A DNA stretch of 64,000 nucleotides from Clostridiales bacterium (GTDB lineage Bacteria; Bacillota; Clostridia; Oscillospirales; Oscillospiraceae): positions 1-64,000 of the forward strand of contig SFLE01000002.1 in NCBI GenBank assembly GCA_004553495.1, written 5' to 3'. Position numbers and translations under genes: made by a program. Each line of letters opens with the position of its first letter. Within the stretch, counting starts at the first letter, position 1. The notes below the pieces were generated by a model, which saw only the letters and a program-made list of their open reading frames with translations, was not told the DNA's origin and ran no database searches. Positions 41,451 through 52,216 of this stretch are shown piece by piece.

Positions 41451-41458
41451 ATAAATAT

Positions 41459-41482
41459 AGCCTGCCGTCCGTGCGGCAGGCT
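41459..41482. terminator. Hairpin between spoVAE remnant and nitrilase gene
   Basis: Stem AGCCTGCCG/CGGCAGGCT with a 6-base loop, weak T/A flanks on each side. It probably ends the convergent transcripts. Confidence 0.7.
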
Positions 41483-41491
41483 TTATCACAT

Positions 41492-42412
41492 TTACTTTTC
41501 GTGGACTATGAGCTCCAAAACATCGGGGCGCGCATAGTGCCCGACGGCATCGTGCTCCATTTTGCAGGCGGCGGGCAGGGTCATGTCGAGCTCGGCATAT
41601 ATGACCGTCTCCTCGTCCCAAACAGGCTGGGTCAGATAGTGTCCATAGGGGTCTATGACGCAGCTTCCTCCGCGGCAGACCATATCCGGCTGGCGCGCAA
41701 CTGCATCCTGCTCGTTAAGATCGGCGGGGTACGAGGACTTGCGCACTATCATGTCCGAATTTACAAAGTAGCACTTGCCCTCAATGGCGATATGCTGAAT
41801 GGTAGCCTGCCACTCGGGATTATCATTGGTATTTGGAGAAATGTATATCGTTATGCCCTTCTGATAAAGCGCAACGCGCGCAAGCGGCATATAGCTCTCC
41901 CAGCAGATAAGGCTGCCGATGGGTCCCCACGGTGTATCGGTCACGGGGAAATAGTCGCGGTTTGCGTCGCCCCATACGACGCGCTCGGCGCCCGTGGGCT
42001 TGAGCTTGCGGTGCACCTTGTATTTTCCGTCGGGCTCGAAAATTACATTGCTGTTATAAAGCGTTCCGCTGACCGTGTCGCGCTCGGAAAAGCCGATGCT
42101 GACATATGCTCCAGCTCTCTTTGCAGCCTCGGCTAGTGCAGTGAAATCCTCATCGCCGACAAGTATCGAGGCATCGTAATATCTCTTCCAGTCCTCCCTG
42201 CCGGCTTCGGTGCGCTTGCCCATGCTGAAGCCGAAGTTCATGCCTATCGGGTAGCCGGGGATGAACAGCTCGGGGAAAACGATTAGGTCAGGCTTTTGCT
42301 CCGATGCCTGCTCAATGTATTTTATCGTCTTTTCTACCGACGCTTTTTTATCGAACATACATGGCTCTGCCTGGACCAGAGCGAGTCTGCATATCTTTTC
42401 TACATCTTTCAT
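41492..42412 (-). CDS. Nitrilase (carbon-nitrogen hydrolase family)
   Basis: The 306-residue product has the Glu-Lys-Cys triad: VFPELFIPGYP (Glu about residue 45), KLKPTGAERVVWGDA (Lys about 132) and GSLICWESYMP (Cys about 166). The CWE context and the ER..WG motif are those of true nitrilases (branch 1), which hydrolyse organic nitriles to acids and ammonia, rather than amidases. I chose the ATG at 42412 (MKDVEKICRLALVQAEP), with GGAG about nine bases upstream. It is monocistronic. The natural nitrile is unknown. Confidence 0.88.
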   Translation of the reverse strand: MKDVEKICRLALVQAEPCMFDKKASVEKTIKYIEQASEQKPDLIVFPELFIPGYPIGMNFGFSMGKRTEAGREDWKRYYDASILVGDEDFTALAEAAKRAGAYVSIGFSERDTVSGTLYNSNVIFEPDGKYKVHRKLKPTGAERVVWGDANRDYFPVTDTPWGPIGSLICWESYMPLARVALYQKGITIYISPNTNDNPEWQATIQHIAIEGKCYFVNSDMIVRKSSYPADLNEQDAVARQPDMVCRGGSCVIDPYGHYLTQPVWDEETVIYAELDMTLPAACKMEHDAVGHYARPDVLELIVHEK

Positions 42413-42479
42413 GTTAACAACGCTCCTTTGCGATTTATGAGGACATTTTAGCAGACAGGCCTCATTCTTGCAAGAAAAA

Positions 42480-42504
42480 AGCACTCGGAAAAGCTCCGAG
42501 TGCT
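42480..42504 (-). terminator. Terminator of the glycolytic operon
   Basis: Stem AGCACTCGGA/TCCGAGTGCT; the minus-strand transcript ends in TTTTTT shortly after eno. Confidence 0.92.
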
Positions 42505-42522
42505 TTTGATATTATGCTGAAA

Positions 42523-43827
<1,305 letters not shown>

Positions 43828-45345
43828 TTATTTGATTATCAGCGTTGTCCCGCTCATCTGCGCGGGCTTTTCGATACCCATTATATCGAGCATGGTGGGC
43901 GCGATGTCGGAAAGGCGTCCGCCGTCGCGGAGCTTAGCTTTGTCACAGCATACCACAAACGGTACCGGATTGGTAGTATGCGCGGTATTTATTTTTCCGT
44001 CGGGATTTATCATGCAGTCGGCATTGCCGTGGTCGGCGGTTATGCACAGCACCGTGTCCGGCATAGATGCCGCGGCGTCGTAAACCCTGCCCATGCACTC
44101 GTCAACGGTCTCGACCGCCTTTATCGCCGCATCGAGAACGCCGGTGTGCCCGACCATGTCGCAGTTTGCAAAGTTGCAGACTATCATCTCGTACTCATCG
44201 CTCTTTATCGCCTCTATGCACTTATCCGCGACCTCAACGGCGCTCATCTGCGGGATGAGGTCATAGGTCGGAAACTGCTTCGGCGACGGGACAAGGCATC
44301 TCTCCTCGCCCTGACACGGCTTTTCAACGCCGCCGTTAAAGAAGAATGTGACATGGGCATACTTCTCGGTCTCCGCAACGCGGAACTGCCTAAATCCCTT
44401 TTCCGAGACTATCTGTCCTATCGTGTTTTCAAGCTTTTCGGGCGGGTAGGCTATGGGCAGCGTGAGCGCCTCGTCATACTGTGCGGTGCAAACGAAGCTG
44501 AGCGGATAAACGGTCTTTTTGCGGGCAAATCCGTCAAAGTCGGGCAGATTGAGCGCCCATGTTATCTCTCTTGCGCGATCGGGGCGGAAGTTCATGAATA
44601 TAACGCTGTCGCCCTGCCCTATCATGCCGTTTTTATTAACGACAACGGGCTTTACGAATTCGTCGGAAGCCCCCGTCTCGTAGCTGTCCTCCACCGCTTT
44701 AACGGCATTGGGCTCGTATGCGCCCTCGCCGCAGGTCATGGCATTATAAGCAAGCTCGACTCTGTCCCAACGCTTATCTCGGTCCATGCCGTAGAACCTG
44801 CCCTGAAGTGTGGCAATACTTGCATTGCCGAGCTCACCGCACTTATCGAGGAGCTGCTGCACATATATCTTCGCGCTTCTGGGCGGGACATCGCGCCCGT
44901 CAAGGAAGCAATGAACGAAAACTTTTTCAAGTCCGCGGCGCTTTGCCATGTCAAGGATGGCGAAAATGTGGTTTATATGGCTGTGAACGCCGCCGTCGGA
45001 CAGCAGTCCGAGGATATGCAGCGCCTTGCCGTTTGCCTTGGCATCGTCCATAGCCTTGGCGTAGGCTTCATTTTCAAAAAAGCTTCCGTCTGCTATGGCG
45101 TTCGTTATACGCGGCAGATCCTGAAAAACCACTCTGCCGGCACCGATATTGGTGTGCCCTACCTCGCTGTTACCCATCTGACCCTCGGGCAGACCGACAT
45201 CAAGTCCGGATGCAGAGAGCTTCGTTCTGGGATTTGATGAGAATATACAATCGAGGTTCGGCGTTTTCGCAAGGCTTATGGCATTGCCGCCGCTTGCCGG
45301 AGCTATGCCGAAGCCGTCCATTATAACAAGAACACACTTACTCAT
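43828..45345 (-). CDS. gpmI: 2,3-bisphosphoglycerate-independent phosphoglycerate mutase
   Basis: The 505-residue product interconverts 3- and 2-phosphoglycerate. It begins MSKCVLVIMDGFGIAP with the first metal site. The catalytic Ser is in GQMGNSEVGH (about residues 56-65), and HCFLDGRDVPP, NFRPDRARE and ITADHGNAD hold the other metal and substrate residues of the alkaline-phosphatase-like fold. The ATG at 45345 overlaps the tpiA stop by eight bases, so the two are translationally coupled. Such enzymes usually need Mn and are common in spore formers. Confidence 0.97.
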   Translation of the reverse strand: MSKCVLVIMDGFGIAPASGGNAISLAKTPNLDCIFSSNPRTKLSASGLDVGLPEGQMGNSEVGHTNIGAGRVVFQDLPRITNAIADGSFFENEAYAKAMDDAKANGKALHILGLLSDGGVHSHINHIFAILDMAKRRGLEKVFVHCFLDGRDVPPRSAKIYVQQLLDKCGELGNASIATLQGRFYGMDRDKRWDRVELAYNAMTCGEGAYEPNAVKAVEDSYETGASDEFVKPVVVNKNGMIGQGDSVIFMNFRPDRAREITWALNLPDFDGFARKKTVYPLSFVCTAQYDEALTLPIAYPPEKLENTIGQIVSEKGFRQFRVAETEKYAHVTFFFNGGVEKPCQGEERCLVPSPKQFPTYDLIPQMSAVEVADKCIEAIKSDEYEMIVCNFANCDMVGHTGVLDAAIKAVETVDECMGRVYDAAASMPDTVLCITADHGNADCMINPDGKINTAHTTNPVPFVVCCDKAKLRDGGRLSDIAPTMLDIMGIEKPAQMSGTTLIIK

Positions 45346-46117
45346 TTTCAGCCCCCGAAGCATTTACGATGGTCGCAAAATCGGCAGGCTTGAGCGATGC
45401 GCCACCTATGAGTCCGCCGTCGACATCGGGCTGAGCCAGAAGCTCGGCTGCGTTCTTGGCATTCATGCTGCCGCCGTAGAGGATGCTGACGCTTCTTGCG
45501 GGACGCGCACCGTACATCTCACGGATGATTGCGCGTATCTCGCGGCAGACCTCCTGCGCCTGCTCGCTGGTTGCGGTCTTGCCGGTGCCTATTGCCCATA
45601 TGGGCTCATAGGCGATAACGCAGCGGCGAAGCGCGGTGGCGTCAACGCCGTTGAGCGCCGCGCGCACCTGATAGTTTATGTGTGCCATCGTCAGTCCCAT
45701 TTCACGCTGCTCAAGGCTCTCGCCCACGCAGATGATGGGGTTAATGCCGTTTGCTATAAGAGCGCGGGTCTTGGCGTTTACGAGCAGATCGTCCTCGCCG
45801 TGATACTGGCGGCGCTCGGAGTGACCGACGATGCAGTACTTAACTCCCGCATCGGCAAGCTGGCTTGCCGAAACCTCGCCCGTGTATGCGCCCTTTTCGT
45901 ACTTGGAAACATCCTGCGCGCCGACGGCGATCTTTGCATCCTTACCGGCTTTGAGCATTGCCGCGATATTCACCGCGGGGACGCACAGGACGGTCTCACA
46001 CGTCTTTGTTCTGGGCAGAAGCGGCTTTATCTCATCTATAAACGGCTTGATGTCGCTTATGAGCATATTCATCTTCCAGTTGCCGGCTATTATTGTTTTT
46101 CTGTATCTTGTATTCAT
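45338..46117 (-). CDS. tpiA: Triosephosphate isomerase
   Basis: The 259-residue product interconverts dihydroxyacetone phosphate and glyceraldehyde 3-phosphate. Key motifs are AGNWKMN (about residues 11-17), the catalytic His in CIVGHSERR, the catalytic Glu in VIAYEPIWAIGTGKTA, and the phosphate-binding SILYGGSMNAKN. The ATG at 46117 follows GGAGGAGTAATC; the open frame extends further upstream into pgk but without a better start. Confidence 0.98.
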   Translation of the reverse strand: MNTRYRKTIIAGNWKMNMLISDIKPFIDEIKPLLPRTKTCETVLCVPAVNIAAMLKAGKDAKIAVGAQDVSKYEKGAYTGEVSASQLADAGVKYCIVGHSERRQYHGEDDLLVNAKTRALIANGINPIICVGESLEQREMGLTMAHINYQVRAALNGVDATALRRCVIAYEPIWAIGTGKTATSEQAQEVCREIRAIIREMYGARPARSVSILYGGSMNAKNAAELLAQPDVDGGLIGGASLKPADFATIVNASGAENE

Positions 46118-46139
46118 GATTACTCCTCCGGATCTTAAA

Positions 46140-47333
46140 TTATTTGTCCTGAAGGCAAGCCACGCCGGGCAGCTCCAGTCCCTCGAGGAACTCAAGTGAA
46201 GCACCGCCGCCGGTGGAAATGTGGGTCATCTTATCGGCAAAGCCGAGTTGCTCAACGGCAGCCGCGCTGTCGCCGCCGCCAACGATGCTTATTGCGCCGG
46301 ACTCGGCAAGCGCCTTGGCTACGGCCTTGGTGCCCTCGGCAAACGCCTCGAACTCAAAAACGCCCATAGGTCCGTTCCAAACGACGGTCTTTGCGTTCTT
46401 TATAGCCGCGGAGAACAGCTCAATGGTCTTGGGACCGATGTCAAGACCCATCCAGCCCTCTGGAATACCGTCAACGGATACTATCTTCTTCTCGCAGTCG
46501 GCTTTGAACTCATTGCCTATCGCGGTATCAACGGGCAGCAGGAGCTGAACGCCCTTTTCGGAAGCCTTGGCTATCATATTGCGGGCATAATCGATCTTAT
46601 CCGCCTCAAGCAGGGAGTTTCCGATCTCGTGACCCATAGCCTTAATGAAGGTATAAGCCATACCGCCGCCGATGATAACGGTGTCAGCCTTATCAAGAAG
46701 GTTATTTATAACGCCGATCTTATCGGAGACCTTTGCGCCGCCGAGCACTGCGACGAACGGGCGCACGGGGTTATCAAGAGCCTTGCCCATTACGGACAGC
46801 TCCTTTTCAACGAGCAGTCCGGCATAAGCGGGCAGATACTTTGCAATACCTGCGGTGGAGGCGTGGGCGCGGTGTACGGTGCCGAACGCGTCGGAGACAT
46901 AGAGGTCTGCCATTTCGCTGAGAGCCTTGGCGAAATCATCGCCGTTTTTCTCCTCGCGAATGTCAAAGCGCAGATTCTCAAGCAGCATTATCTGACCCGG
47001 CTTGAGGGCGGCTGCCTTTGCCTTTGCATCCTCGCCGATTATATCCTTTGCAAAAATGACCTCCATACCGAGAAGCTCGGAGAGGCGCTTTGCAACGGGC
47101 GCGAGGGTAAGCTTTTCCTTCCATTCGCCCTTGGGCTTACCGAGGTGGGAGCAGGCAATGACGGCGGCTCCGTTTTCAAGCAGATACTTTATCGTGGGGA
47201 GAGCGGCAACTATGCGCTTATCGCTTGTGATCTCGCCCGTCTCCTTGTTCTGGGGGACATTGAAATCGCACCGCAGCAGCACCTTTTTGCCCTGCACGGC
47301 AGCATCGAGCACGCTTTTTTTGTTGTAATTCAT
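46140..47333 (-). CDS. pgk: Phosphoglycerate kinase
   Basis: The 397-residue product makes ATP from 1,3-bisphosphoglycerate. Visible motifs are [51 protein letters not shown] and [14 protein letters not shown]. It starts behind GGAAAGGAGC and is the first gene of the glycolytic run; no gapA is adjacent. The gap to trmL upstream is only 63 bases. Confidence 0.98.
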   Translation of the reverse strand: MNYNKKSVLDAAVQGKKVLLRCDFNVPQNKETGEITSDKRIVAALPTIKYLLENGAAVIACSHLGKPKGEWKEKLTLAPVAKRLSELLGMEVIFAKDIIGEDAKAKAAALKPGQIMLLENLRFDIREEKNGDDFAKALSEMADLYVSDAFGTVHRAHASTAGIAKYLPAYAGLLVEKELSVMGKALDNPVRPFVAVLGGAKVSDKIGVINNLLDKADTVIIGGGMAYTFIKAMGHEIGNSLLEADKIDYARNMIAKASEKGVQLLLPVDTAIGNEFKADCEKKIVSVDGIPEGWMGLDIGPKTIELFSAAIKNAKTVVWNGPMGVFEFEAFAEGTKAVAKALAESGAISIVGGGDSAAAVEQLGFADKMTHISTGGGASLEFLEGLELPGVACLQDK

Positions 47334-47396
47334 AATGTAGCTCCTTTCCGTCGGAAAATTCCGGCACGGTATTGAAAATTTACTTAATAACTGATA

Positions 47397-47882
47397 TTAT
47401 TTCGCCATAGAGCCCGTGTTCATAAGTCCGGGGAACCCCTGCTGGCGAAGTGCCTCATACGCGAGTATCGCGGCTGAGTTTGAGAGATTGAGGCTGCGCG
47501 CCTGACTCACCATGGGTATTCTTATGCATCTGTCATAGTATCTGTTCCGAAGCTCCTCGGGCAGTCCCGCGGTCTCCTTGCCGAGCATTATGCTGACATT
47601 CTCCGTTGAGAGGTCCGCTTCAAAATACGCCTGCGGCGCTTTCGTTGTAGCAAGCCAGAGGTTTTCGTCGCCGTTTTCGGCGAGGTACTCATCGAGGTTT
47701 TCGTACACACTTATATCGACCAGATACCAGTAGTCCAGACCGCAGCGTTTGACGGCTTTATCTGAAATGTCAAAGCCGAGCGGCTTTATGAGATGAAGAT
47801 GCGCGCCCGTTGCGGCGCAGGTTCTGGCAATTGCGCCGGTATTATGCGGTATCTCCGGTTCAAGAAGTACTATGTTCAGCAT
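47397..47882 (-). CDS. trmL: tRNA (cytidine/uridine-34 2'-O)-methyltransferase (SPOUT family)
   Basis: The 161-residue product methylates the ribose of the wobble base in tRNA-Leu, using SAM. The start MLNIVLLEPEIPHNTGAIAR is typical of TrmL, and the SPOUT knot residues appear in MLGKETAGLPEE and the PMVSQARSLNLSNSAAI C-terminal block. The ATG at 47882 is preferred over an in-frame TTG at 47906. It lies 63 bases before pgk on the same strand and may share transcription with it. Confidence 0.93.
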   Translation of the reverse strand: MLNIVLLEPEIPHNTGAIARTCAATGAHLHLIKPLGFDISDKAVKRCGLDYWYLVDISVYENLDEYLAENGDENLWLATTKAPQAYFEADLSTENVSIMLGKETAGLPEELRNRYYDRCIRIPMVSQARSLNLSNSAAILAYEALRQQGFPGLMNTGSMAK

Positions 47883-48073
47883 TATCTTATCCCGTTTCGT
47901 TATCAAATATCTGTGTTACGGTTATATATTAGCACATTTTTCTCAAAAATGATGAACTTTTTTTGAGTTTTTTAGATTTGTTGCATTTTTAACAGTTTGA
48001 GGCTCCGGCAGCGGGCTCAAACGCGGCATAAATCGACAATCTGCACATCTTAGACAAGCTTAGTGAGGCAAAA

Positions 48074-48955
48074 ATGATCTGTAACGCCTGTCCGCGGCAC
48101 TGCGGTGCCGAAAGAAGCGAATACACACCCGCCGGCGTGTGCTCATCCCCCGCCCTGCCGCGTATAGCACGTGCAGCGCCGCATTTCGGCGAGGAGCCGT
48201 GCATAAGCGGCGAAAACGGCAGCGGCACCGTGTTTTTCTCCGGCTGCAATCTCAGGTGCGTATTCTGTCAAAACCATGATATAAGCCGAGGCAGGCTCTG
48301 CAAGATCGTGACCGTTGAGAGGCTGTCGGACATTTTTCTCGAGCTTCAGGATAAGGGCGTAAACAATATAAATCTCGTAACGCCCTCGCACTACGCCGAT
48401 GCCGTGATAAAAGCGCTCAAAGCAGCAAGGCTGAGCATTCCCGTTGCGTGGAACAGCTCGGGCTATGACAGCGTCGATACTGTAAAGCGGCTCGAGGGGC
48501 TCGTGCAGATATACATGCCCGACCTTAAATATATGGACGCTTCTCTTGCAAAGCGGTACTCCGCAGCGCCGGATTACCCCGAGGTCGCCAAGGCCGCGAT
48601 AGCCGAAATGTACCGGCAGGTCGGCGATGTGGTGCTCGATGATGACGGGATGATGCAAAGCGGTGTTATAATACGGCACCTTATTCTGCCTGATGCCGAG
48701 GCTAACAGCCGCGCCGTGATAGACTTTGTCGCGGATAATTTCCCGGGTGAAGCGGTTTTGTTCTCTCTCATGGCTCAGTTTACGCCAATGCCTGACACCG
48801 AGCGGTTTCCCGAGCTTCAGCGCACAGTTACGCAGGAGGAAAACGAGCGGATGATAGACTATATGCTTTCGCGCGGCATAGAGTTTGGATTTTGGCAAGA
48901 TACTGCCTCAGCTACGGATGACATGATACCGGATTTTGACCTTACCGGTGTCTGA
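48074..48955 (+). CDS. PflX-like radical SAM protein
   Basis: The 293-residue product has the radical SAM cluster motif CNLRCVFCQN (about residues 58-67), preceded by an N-terminal MICNACPRHCG motif that may bind another metal or cluster. This layout is that of the PflX-like group (COG1313), related to pyruvate formate-lyase activating enzymes but of unknown reaction. Further blocks are NLVTPSHYADAV and VQIYMPDLKYMD. No glycyl-radical enzyme is near. It is the first of a rightward run. Confidence 0.87.
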   Translation: MICNACPRHCGAERSEYTPAGVCSSPALPRIARAAPHFGEEPCISGENGSGTVFFSGCNLRCVFCQNHDISRGRLCKIVTVERLSDIFLELQDKGVNNINLVTPSHYADAVIKALKAARLSIPVAWNSSGYDSVDTVKRLEGLVQIYMPDLKYMDASLAKRYSAAPDYPEVAKAAIAEMYRQVGDVVLDDDGMMQSGVIIRHLILPDAEANSRAVIDFVADNFPGEAVLFSLMAQFTPMPDTERFPELQRTVTQEENERMIDYMLSRGIEFGFWQDTASATDDMIPDFDLTGV

Positions 48956-48997
48956 CAATATATCTGACAATATAGAAATACTATGGAGGTTCACATC

Positions 48998-50020
48998 ATG
49001 GATTACAACGAAATTCTCAAAAAGGCAGCCGGAGAAGTAGGTCCGTACTGCAAAGCCTGCCCCGTGTGCAACGGCAGAGCCTGCGGCAACATCATGCCCG
49101 GTCCCGGCAGCAAGGTCCCCGGAAACACGGCGGCGAGAAACTACGACAAGTGGCAGGAGATATTCGTGAATATGGACACTCTCTGCCCCAACGCCAGCGT
49201 TGACACCTCGTTCGAGCTGTTCGGCAAAAAATTCTCGGCTCCCATCTTTATCGCCCCGCTCGGCGCTCTGAGCATGCACTACGGCGATAAGCACAACGAC
49301 ATTACATACAATCACATTCTCATAAACGCCGCAGCAAACTACGGCATCTGCGCCCTCACCGGCGACGGCGTCGACCCCGCGGTCATGCAGAATGCGGCAA
49401 AGGACATGGCTGCCATAGGCGGCATGGGCATCCCGACGATAAAGCCGTGGAACAAGGAGTTTGTCTTTGAAAAGCTCGATGTTCTCAACGAGCTCGGCAT
49501 ATTCGCAGCCGCAATGGATGTTGACGGCGCGGGTCTGCCCTTCCTCAAGGCTATGAACCCCAACGCAGGCTCAAAGTCCGTGGAAGAAATGCGCGAGATA
49601 ATCTCTTATGCCAAAATGCCGTTTATCATCAAGGGCATAATGACCGTGAAGGGTGCTCTCAAGGCTGTTGAAGCCGGTGCGGACGCCATTGTCGTTTCAA
49701 ACCACGGCGGCAGAGTTCAGGGCTGCTGCCCCGCCACAGCCGAGGTGCTTCCCGCCATTGCAAAGGCAGTCAAGGGCAAGATCAAGATATTCGTTGACGG
49801 CGGCATAAGAAGCGGCGTTGATGTTTTCAAAGCCATAGCGCTCGGCGCAGACGGCGTTCTGATAGGCCGTCCGGTCATTCCGTTTATATACGCCGAGGGT
49901 GAGGAGGGCTTCAAGGTATACATGGACAGGATAGTCTCCCAGCTTCGTGACACCATGACGATGTGCGGAACTCCCACTCTCTCCGACATAGGCGAGGATA
50001 ACGTATTCATCGCAAAATAA
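48998..50020 (+). CDS. FMN-dependent alpha-hydroxy-acid oxidizing protein with N-terminal cysteine cluster
   Basis: The 340-residue product has the TIM-barrel fold of lactate oxidase and related dehydrogenases. FMN and catalytic motifs are APIFIAPLGALS, FIIKGIMTVKGA (catalytic Lys region), VSNHGGR (catalytic His and Arg, about residues 231-237), FVDGGIRSGVDVFKAIALGA and VLIGRP. The extra N-terminal motif YCKACPVCNGRACG (residues 17-30, CX2CX2CX4C) is unusual for the class and could hold an Fe-S cluster. TGGAGGTTC precedes the ATG. In an anaerobe it is more likely a dehydrogenase than an oxygen-using oxidase. Confidence 0.85.
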   Translation: MDYNEILKKAAGEVGPYCKACPVCNGRACGNIMPGPGSKVPGNTAARNYDKWQEIFVNMDTLCPNASVDTSFELFGKKFSAPIFIAPLGALSMHYGDKHNDITYNHILINAAANYGICALTGDGVDPAVMQNAAKDMAAIGGMGIPTIKPWNKEFVFEKLDVLNELGIFAAAMDVDGAGLPFLKAMNPNAGSKSVEEMREIISYAKMPFIIKGIMTVKGALKAVEAGADAIVVSNHGGRVQGCCPATAEVLPAIAKAVKGKIKIFVDGGIRSGVDVFKAIALGADGVLIGRPVIPFIYAEGEEGFKVYMDRIVSQLRDTMTMCGTPTLSDIGEDNVFIAK

Positions 50021-50051
50021 TGAAAGATATTCATCGGAAAATAATGAAAGG
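50004..50051 (+). repeat. 24-bp tandem duplication at a start site
   Basis: Two copies of a 24-base unit (50004-50027 and 50028-50051) beginning TATTCATCG and ending AATAATGAAAG differ at one inner base and the last base. The duplication carries the stop of the oxidase gene and the ATG of the next gene, so two in-frame ATGs (50020 and 50044) exist. Confidence 0.85.
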
Positions 50052-50532
50052 GCTTTTAAACCCGCCCATGATGCTGGTATGCGGGCTGGTGCTCGGCGCT
50101 GCGGCGCGGTTTATGGACATCTACTGCGAAAACCTCGGCGAGATATTTTCGCAGATGACGGTGTGGATACTGTTGGGAACGCTCATTTCCATATACAGTC
50201 CAACGAAAAAAGCCGCCGCGCTGAACATTCTTCCGTTCTGCCTCGGTATGCTTGCCACATACTACGCGGTTGCCATACTCACGCATGGGGTATACGGCGA
50301 AAGCTACATCATCGGATGGACGGTGTTTGCGCTGTTTTCTCCCCTGCTGGCATGCATCGCGTGGATGGCAAAGCAGCCCGTCATGCCGGCAAAGCTCATA
50401 AGCATAGGCATAGTGTTTGTATCGTTTTCAATTAACTTCCTTATGTTCGGTTCGCCGGATGTTTTTACACTCATCTTAAACGGAATACTTATCTACTTCC
50501 TCTTTTTCAAGAAAATCCCCCGAGAAACATAA
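50020..50532 (+). CDS. Polytopic membrane protein of unknown function
   Basis: The product of up to 170 residues has about five hydrophobic segments (about residues 15-30, 45-60, 70-90, 98-115 and 125-160) and a basic end. I do not recognise the family. The start is ATG 50020, overlapping the previous stop by one base, or ATG 50044, created by the local duplication; the second gives a protein eight residues shorter beginning MKGLLNPPMM. No strong ribosome site is present for either, which suggests coupling to the upstream gene. Confidence 0.75.
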   Translation: MKDIHRKIMKGLLNPPMMLVCGLVLGAAARFMDIYCENLGEIFSQMTVWILLGTLISIYSPTKKAAALNILPFCLGMLATYYAVAILTHGVYGESYIIGWTVFALFSPLLACIAWMAKQPVMPAKLISIGIVFVSFSINFLMFGSPDVFTLILNGILIYFLFFKKIPRET

Positions 50533-50550
50533 ATGTAAAGGAGAAGCGTG

Positions 50551-51264
50551 ATGAAAAACACAAGAAAGTATCTTGCTCTTATGCTGGCTATGCTCATGTG
50601 TCTGTGCCTTGCGGCGTGTGGAGACGGCGATAACGGTGGCGGAGAGAGCTCGACCCCCGAGTCGTTCGAGGGGCTGGTCAAGGAAGCGCAGCTTGCATCG
50701 AATTATTCCATGTACTTCGGCACATGGCAAGACGGCGCGGGCCGTAAGCTCGTCATTGGGGCTAACGATGCCGGTGACGAGGTTCGTTTCACACTCTATA
50801 CCGGCGATGAGAACGAGATCGAAGCAAGCGGCTTCATTCAGGCGGTCGCGGACTACAGCGCGGACTATTTCTACAACGAGCACGACGGCATCGCTCACCA
50901 CAGCTGGTTTGACGATGACGGCACCTTGAATGTAGACTACTTCGGCGCGTTCACCCGCGGCGGCGATGACGGTGAGCCCGCTCCCGCGGATGCCTACTCC
51001 CTTGCCGGAATATGGTATCTCGACGGCGACGAGAACGCCGAAAGCAGCCTTCAGATCAGCATGGACGGCAATTGGATGCTTTACGAAACGCACGACGGCG
51101 CGATCTCGCTTATCGACAGCGGCACCGTAAGCGCAACGGACGACGAGACCGTGTTCTACGCCGTGTCCGAGCAGTTTGACGATGTTTCCTACGACTTCAC
51201 TCTTGCAGGCAGCGACACCCTCTACTGGGGCGGTGAGTACGACTGCTATATGAAAGCGGCGTGA
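50551..51264 (+). CDS. Lipoprotein of unknown function
   Basis: The 237-residue product has a lipoprotein signal peptide ending LAAC (Cys at residue 23), then a short Gly/Ser linker. The mature part contains two related beta-rich segments: YFGTWQDGAGRKLVI near residue 50 and SLAGIWYLDGDENAESSLQISMDG near residue 150. The second resembles the small lipocalin-like repeats of many clostridial lipoproteins that begin with GxW. AAAGGAGAAG precedes the start. It sits between two membrane-protein genes on the same strand. Confidence 0.8.
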   Translation: MKNTRKYLALMLAMLMCLCLAACGDGDNGGGESSTPESFEGLVKEAQLASNYSMYFGTWQDGAGRKLVIGANDAGDEVRFTLYTGDENEIEASGFIQAVADYSADYFYNEHDGIAHHSWFDDDGTLNVDYFGAFTRGGDDGEPAPADAYSLAGIWYLDGDENAESSLQISMDGNWMLYETHDGAISLIDSGTVSATDDETVFYAVSEQFDDVSYDFTLAGSDTLYWGGEYDCYMKAA

Positions 51265-51270
51265 GCGCAT

Positions 51271-52179
51271 ATGAGTGATGATAATTCTTCCACCCGTAAA
51301 ATGAGCGATGCGGAGCTGTCAAAGGCATTGGGCAGATACCAGACGCTTGAGCGCATCGGTACGGTCATCGGCATTATTCTCGCCGGAGCCGGTATGGTGT
51401 CGGCATTTATTCAGCATGATGTCGTTCTGTTCGCCGTTTTGTTTTTCGCCGGCGTTGCCGTAATAGTGTTTATATGCGGCACCGTTAACAAAAAGAAAAA
51501 CGCCCTTTTAAACAGTGAGCTCGGCGATTTTATGCACACGGAGCTGTTTAAAGCCTTCGGCAGACCCACGGGTGCTCCGACAATGATGATAAACGATGCA
51601 TATCTCCGAAATGCCGGTCTTATCTCGATCTGCTGGGACGAGTGCAATATATCGAATTTCTACGAGGCCGAGCACAACGGCATTCGCTTTTCCACTGCGA
51701 ATGTGGTGCTCACCAAATCGGTCGAAGAGCGCTCCGGTCCCGACAACGACAACTGGATGACCAAGACCGTTACGGTGTTTAAGGGCGTTGCGGTGCGCTG
51801 CGCTAATATCCGTCCCTCGGGCTTTGATATCATCATAACCGACAGGATGCAGGAATCTCCCCCGAAAGGCGATGTTTCCAATCCCGCGGTTTTCCGCGAG
51901 CGCTTTTCGGTCCGCACGCCGGACGGGCGCGACGCAATGGGGCTTGTCACTCCGCAGCTTGCGGCAATGTGCAGCAGGCTTGAAAGCGCGGTCAGCGGCA
52001 AGGTGTGCGGTCTTGAAATGAGAGGCGGCAATGTGTCAGCGATGCTGAACACAAGGTATCAGTTCGCAAATGTCCCGCCGAACACGGATCTGCGAAACAT
52101 CGACGGTATCCGCAAGGCGTATGTCGAGTCCATCGAAACCATTATAACGCTGCTTGATATCCTTAAAAACAACCTGTAA
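51271..52179 (+). CDS. Membrane protein resembling DUF3137 proteins
   Basis: The 302-residue product has two adjacent membrane helices (about residues 28-48 and 50-70) near the N-terminus and a long cytoplasmic domain. The domain has NAGLISICWDECNISNFYEAEHNG and GVAVRCANIRPSGFDIIITDR, a pattern similar to DUF3137 proteins, whose role is unknown. The gene follows the lipoprotein by six bases and ends at a strong terminator. Confidence 0.65.
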   Translation: MSDDNSSTRKMSDAELSKALGRYQTLERIGTVIGIILAGAGMVSAFIQHDVVLFAVLFFAGVAVIVFICGTVNKKKNALLNSELGDFMHTELFKAFGRPTGAPTMMINDAYLRNAGLISICWDECNISNFYEAEHNGIRFSTANVVLTKSVEERSGPDNDNWMTKTVTVFKGVAVRCANIRPSGFDIIITDRMQESPPKGDVSNPAVFRERFSVRTPDGRDAMGLVTPQLAAMCSRLESAVSGKVCGLEMRGGNVSAMLNTRYQFANVPPNTDLRNIDGIRKAYVESIETIITLLDILKNNL

Positions 52180-52182
52180 CGT

Positions 52183-52216
52183 AAAAACCGTGAGGCCAAG
52201 CCTCACGGTTTTTTGT
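52183..52216. terminator. Bidirectional intrinsic terminator
   Basis: Stem AAAACCGTGAGGC/GCCTCACGGTTTT with a CAA loop and T-run, overlapping the 3' end of the convergent minus-strand gene. Confidence 0.92.

Noticed and set aside
47995..48022. Inverted repeat GTTTGAG/CTCAAAC before the PflX-like gene
   Set aside because: Seven pairs with a 13-base loop and no T-run; too weak to call a terminator or an operator.
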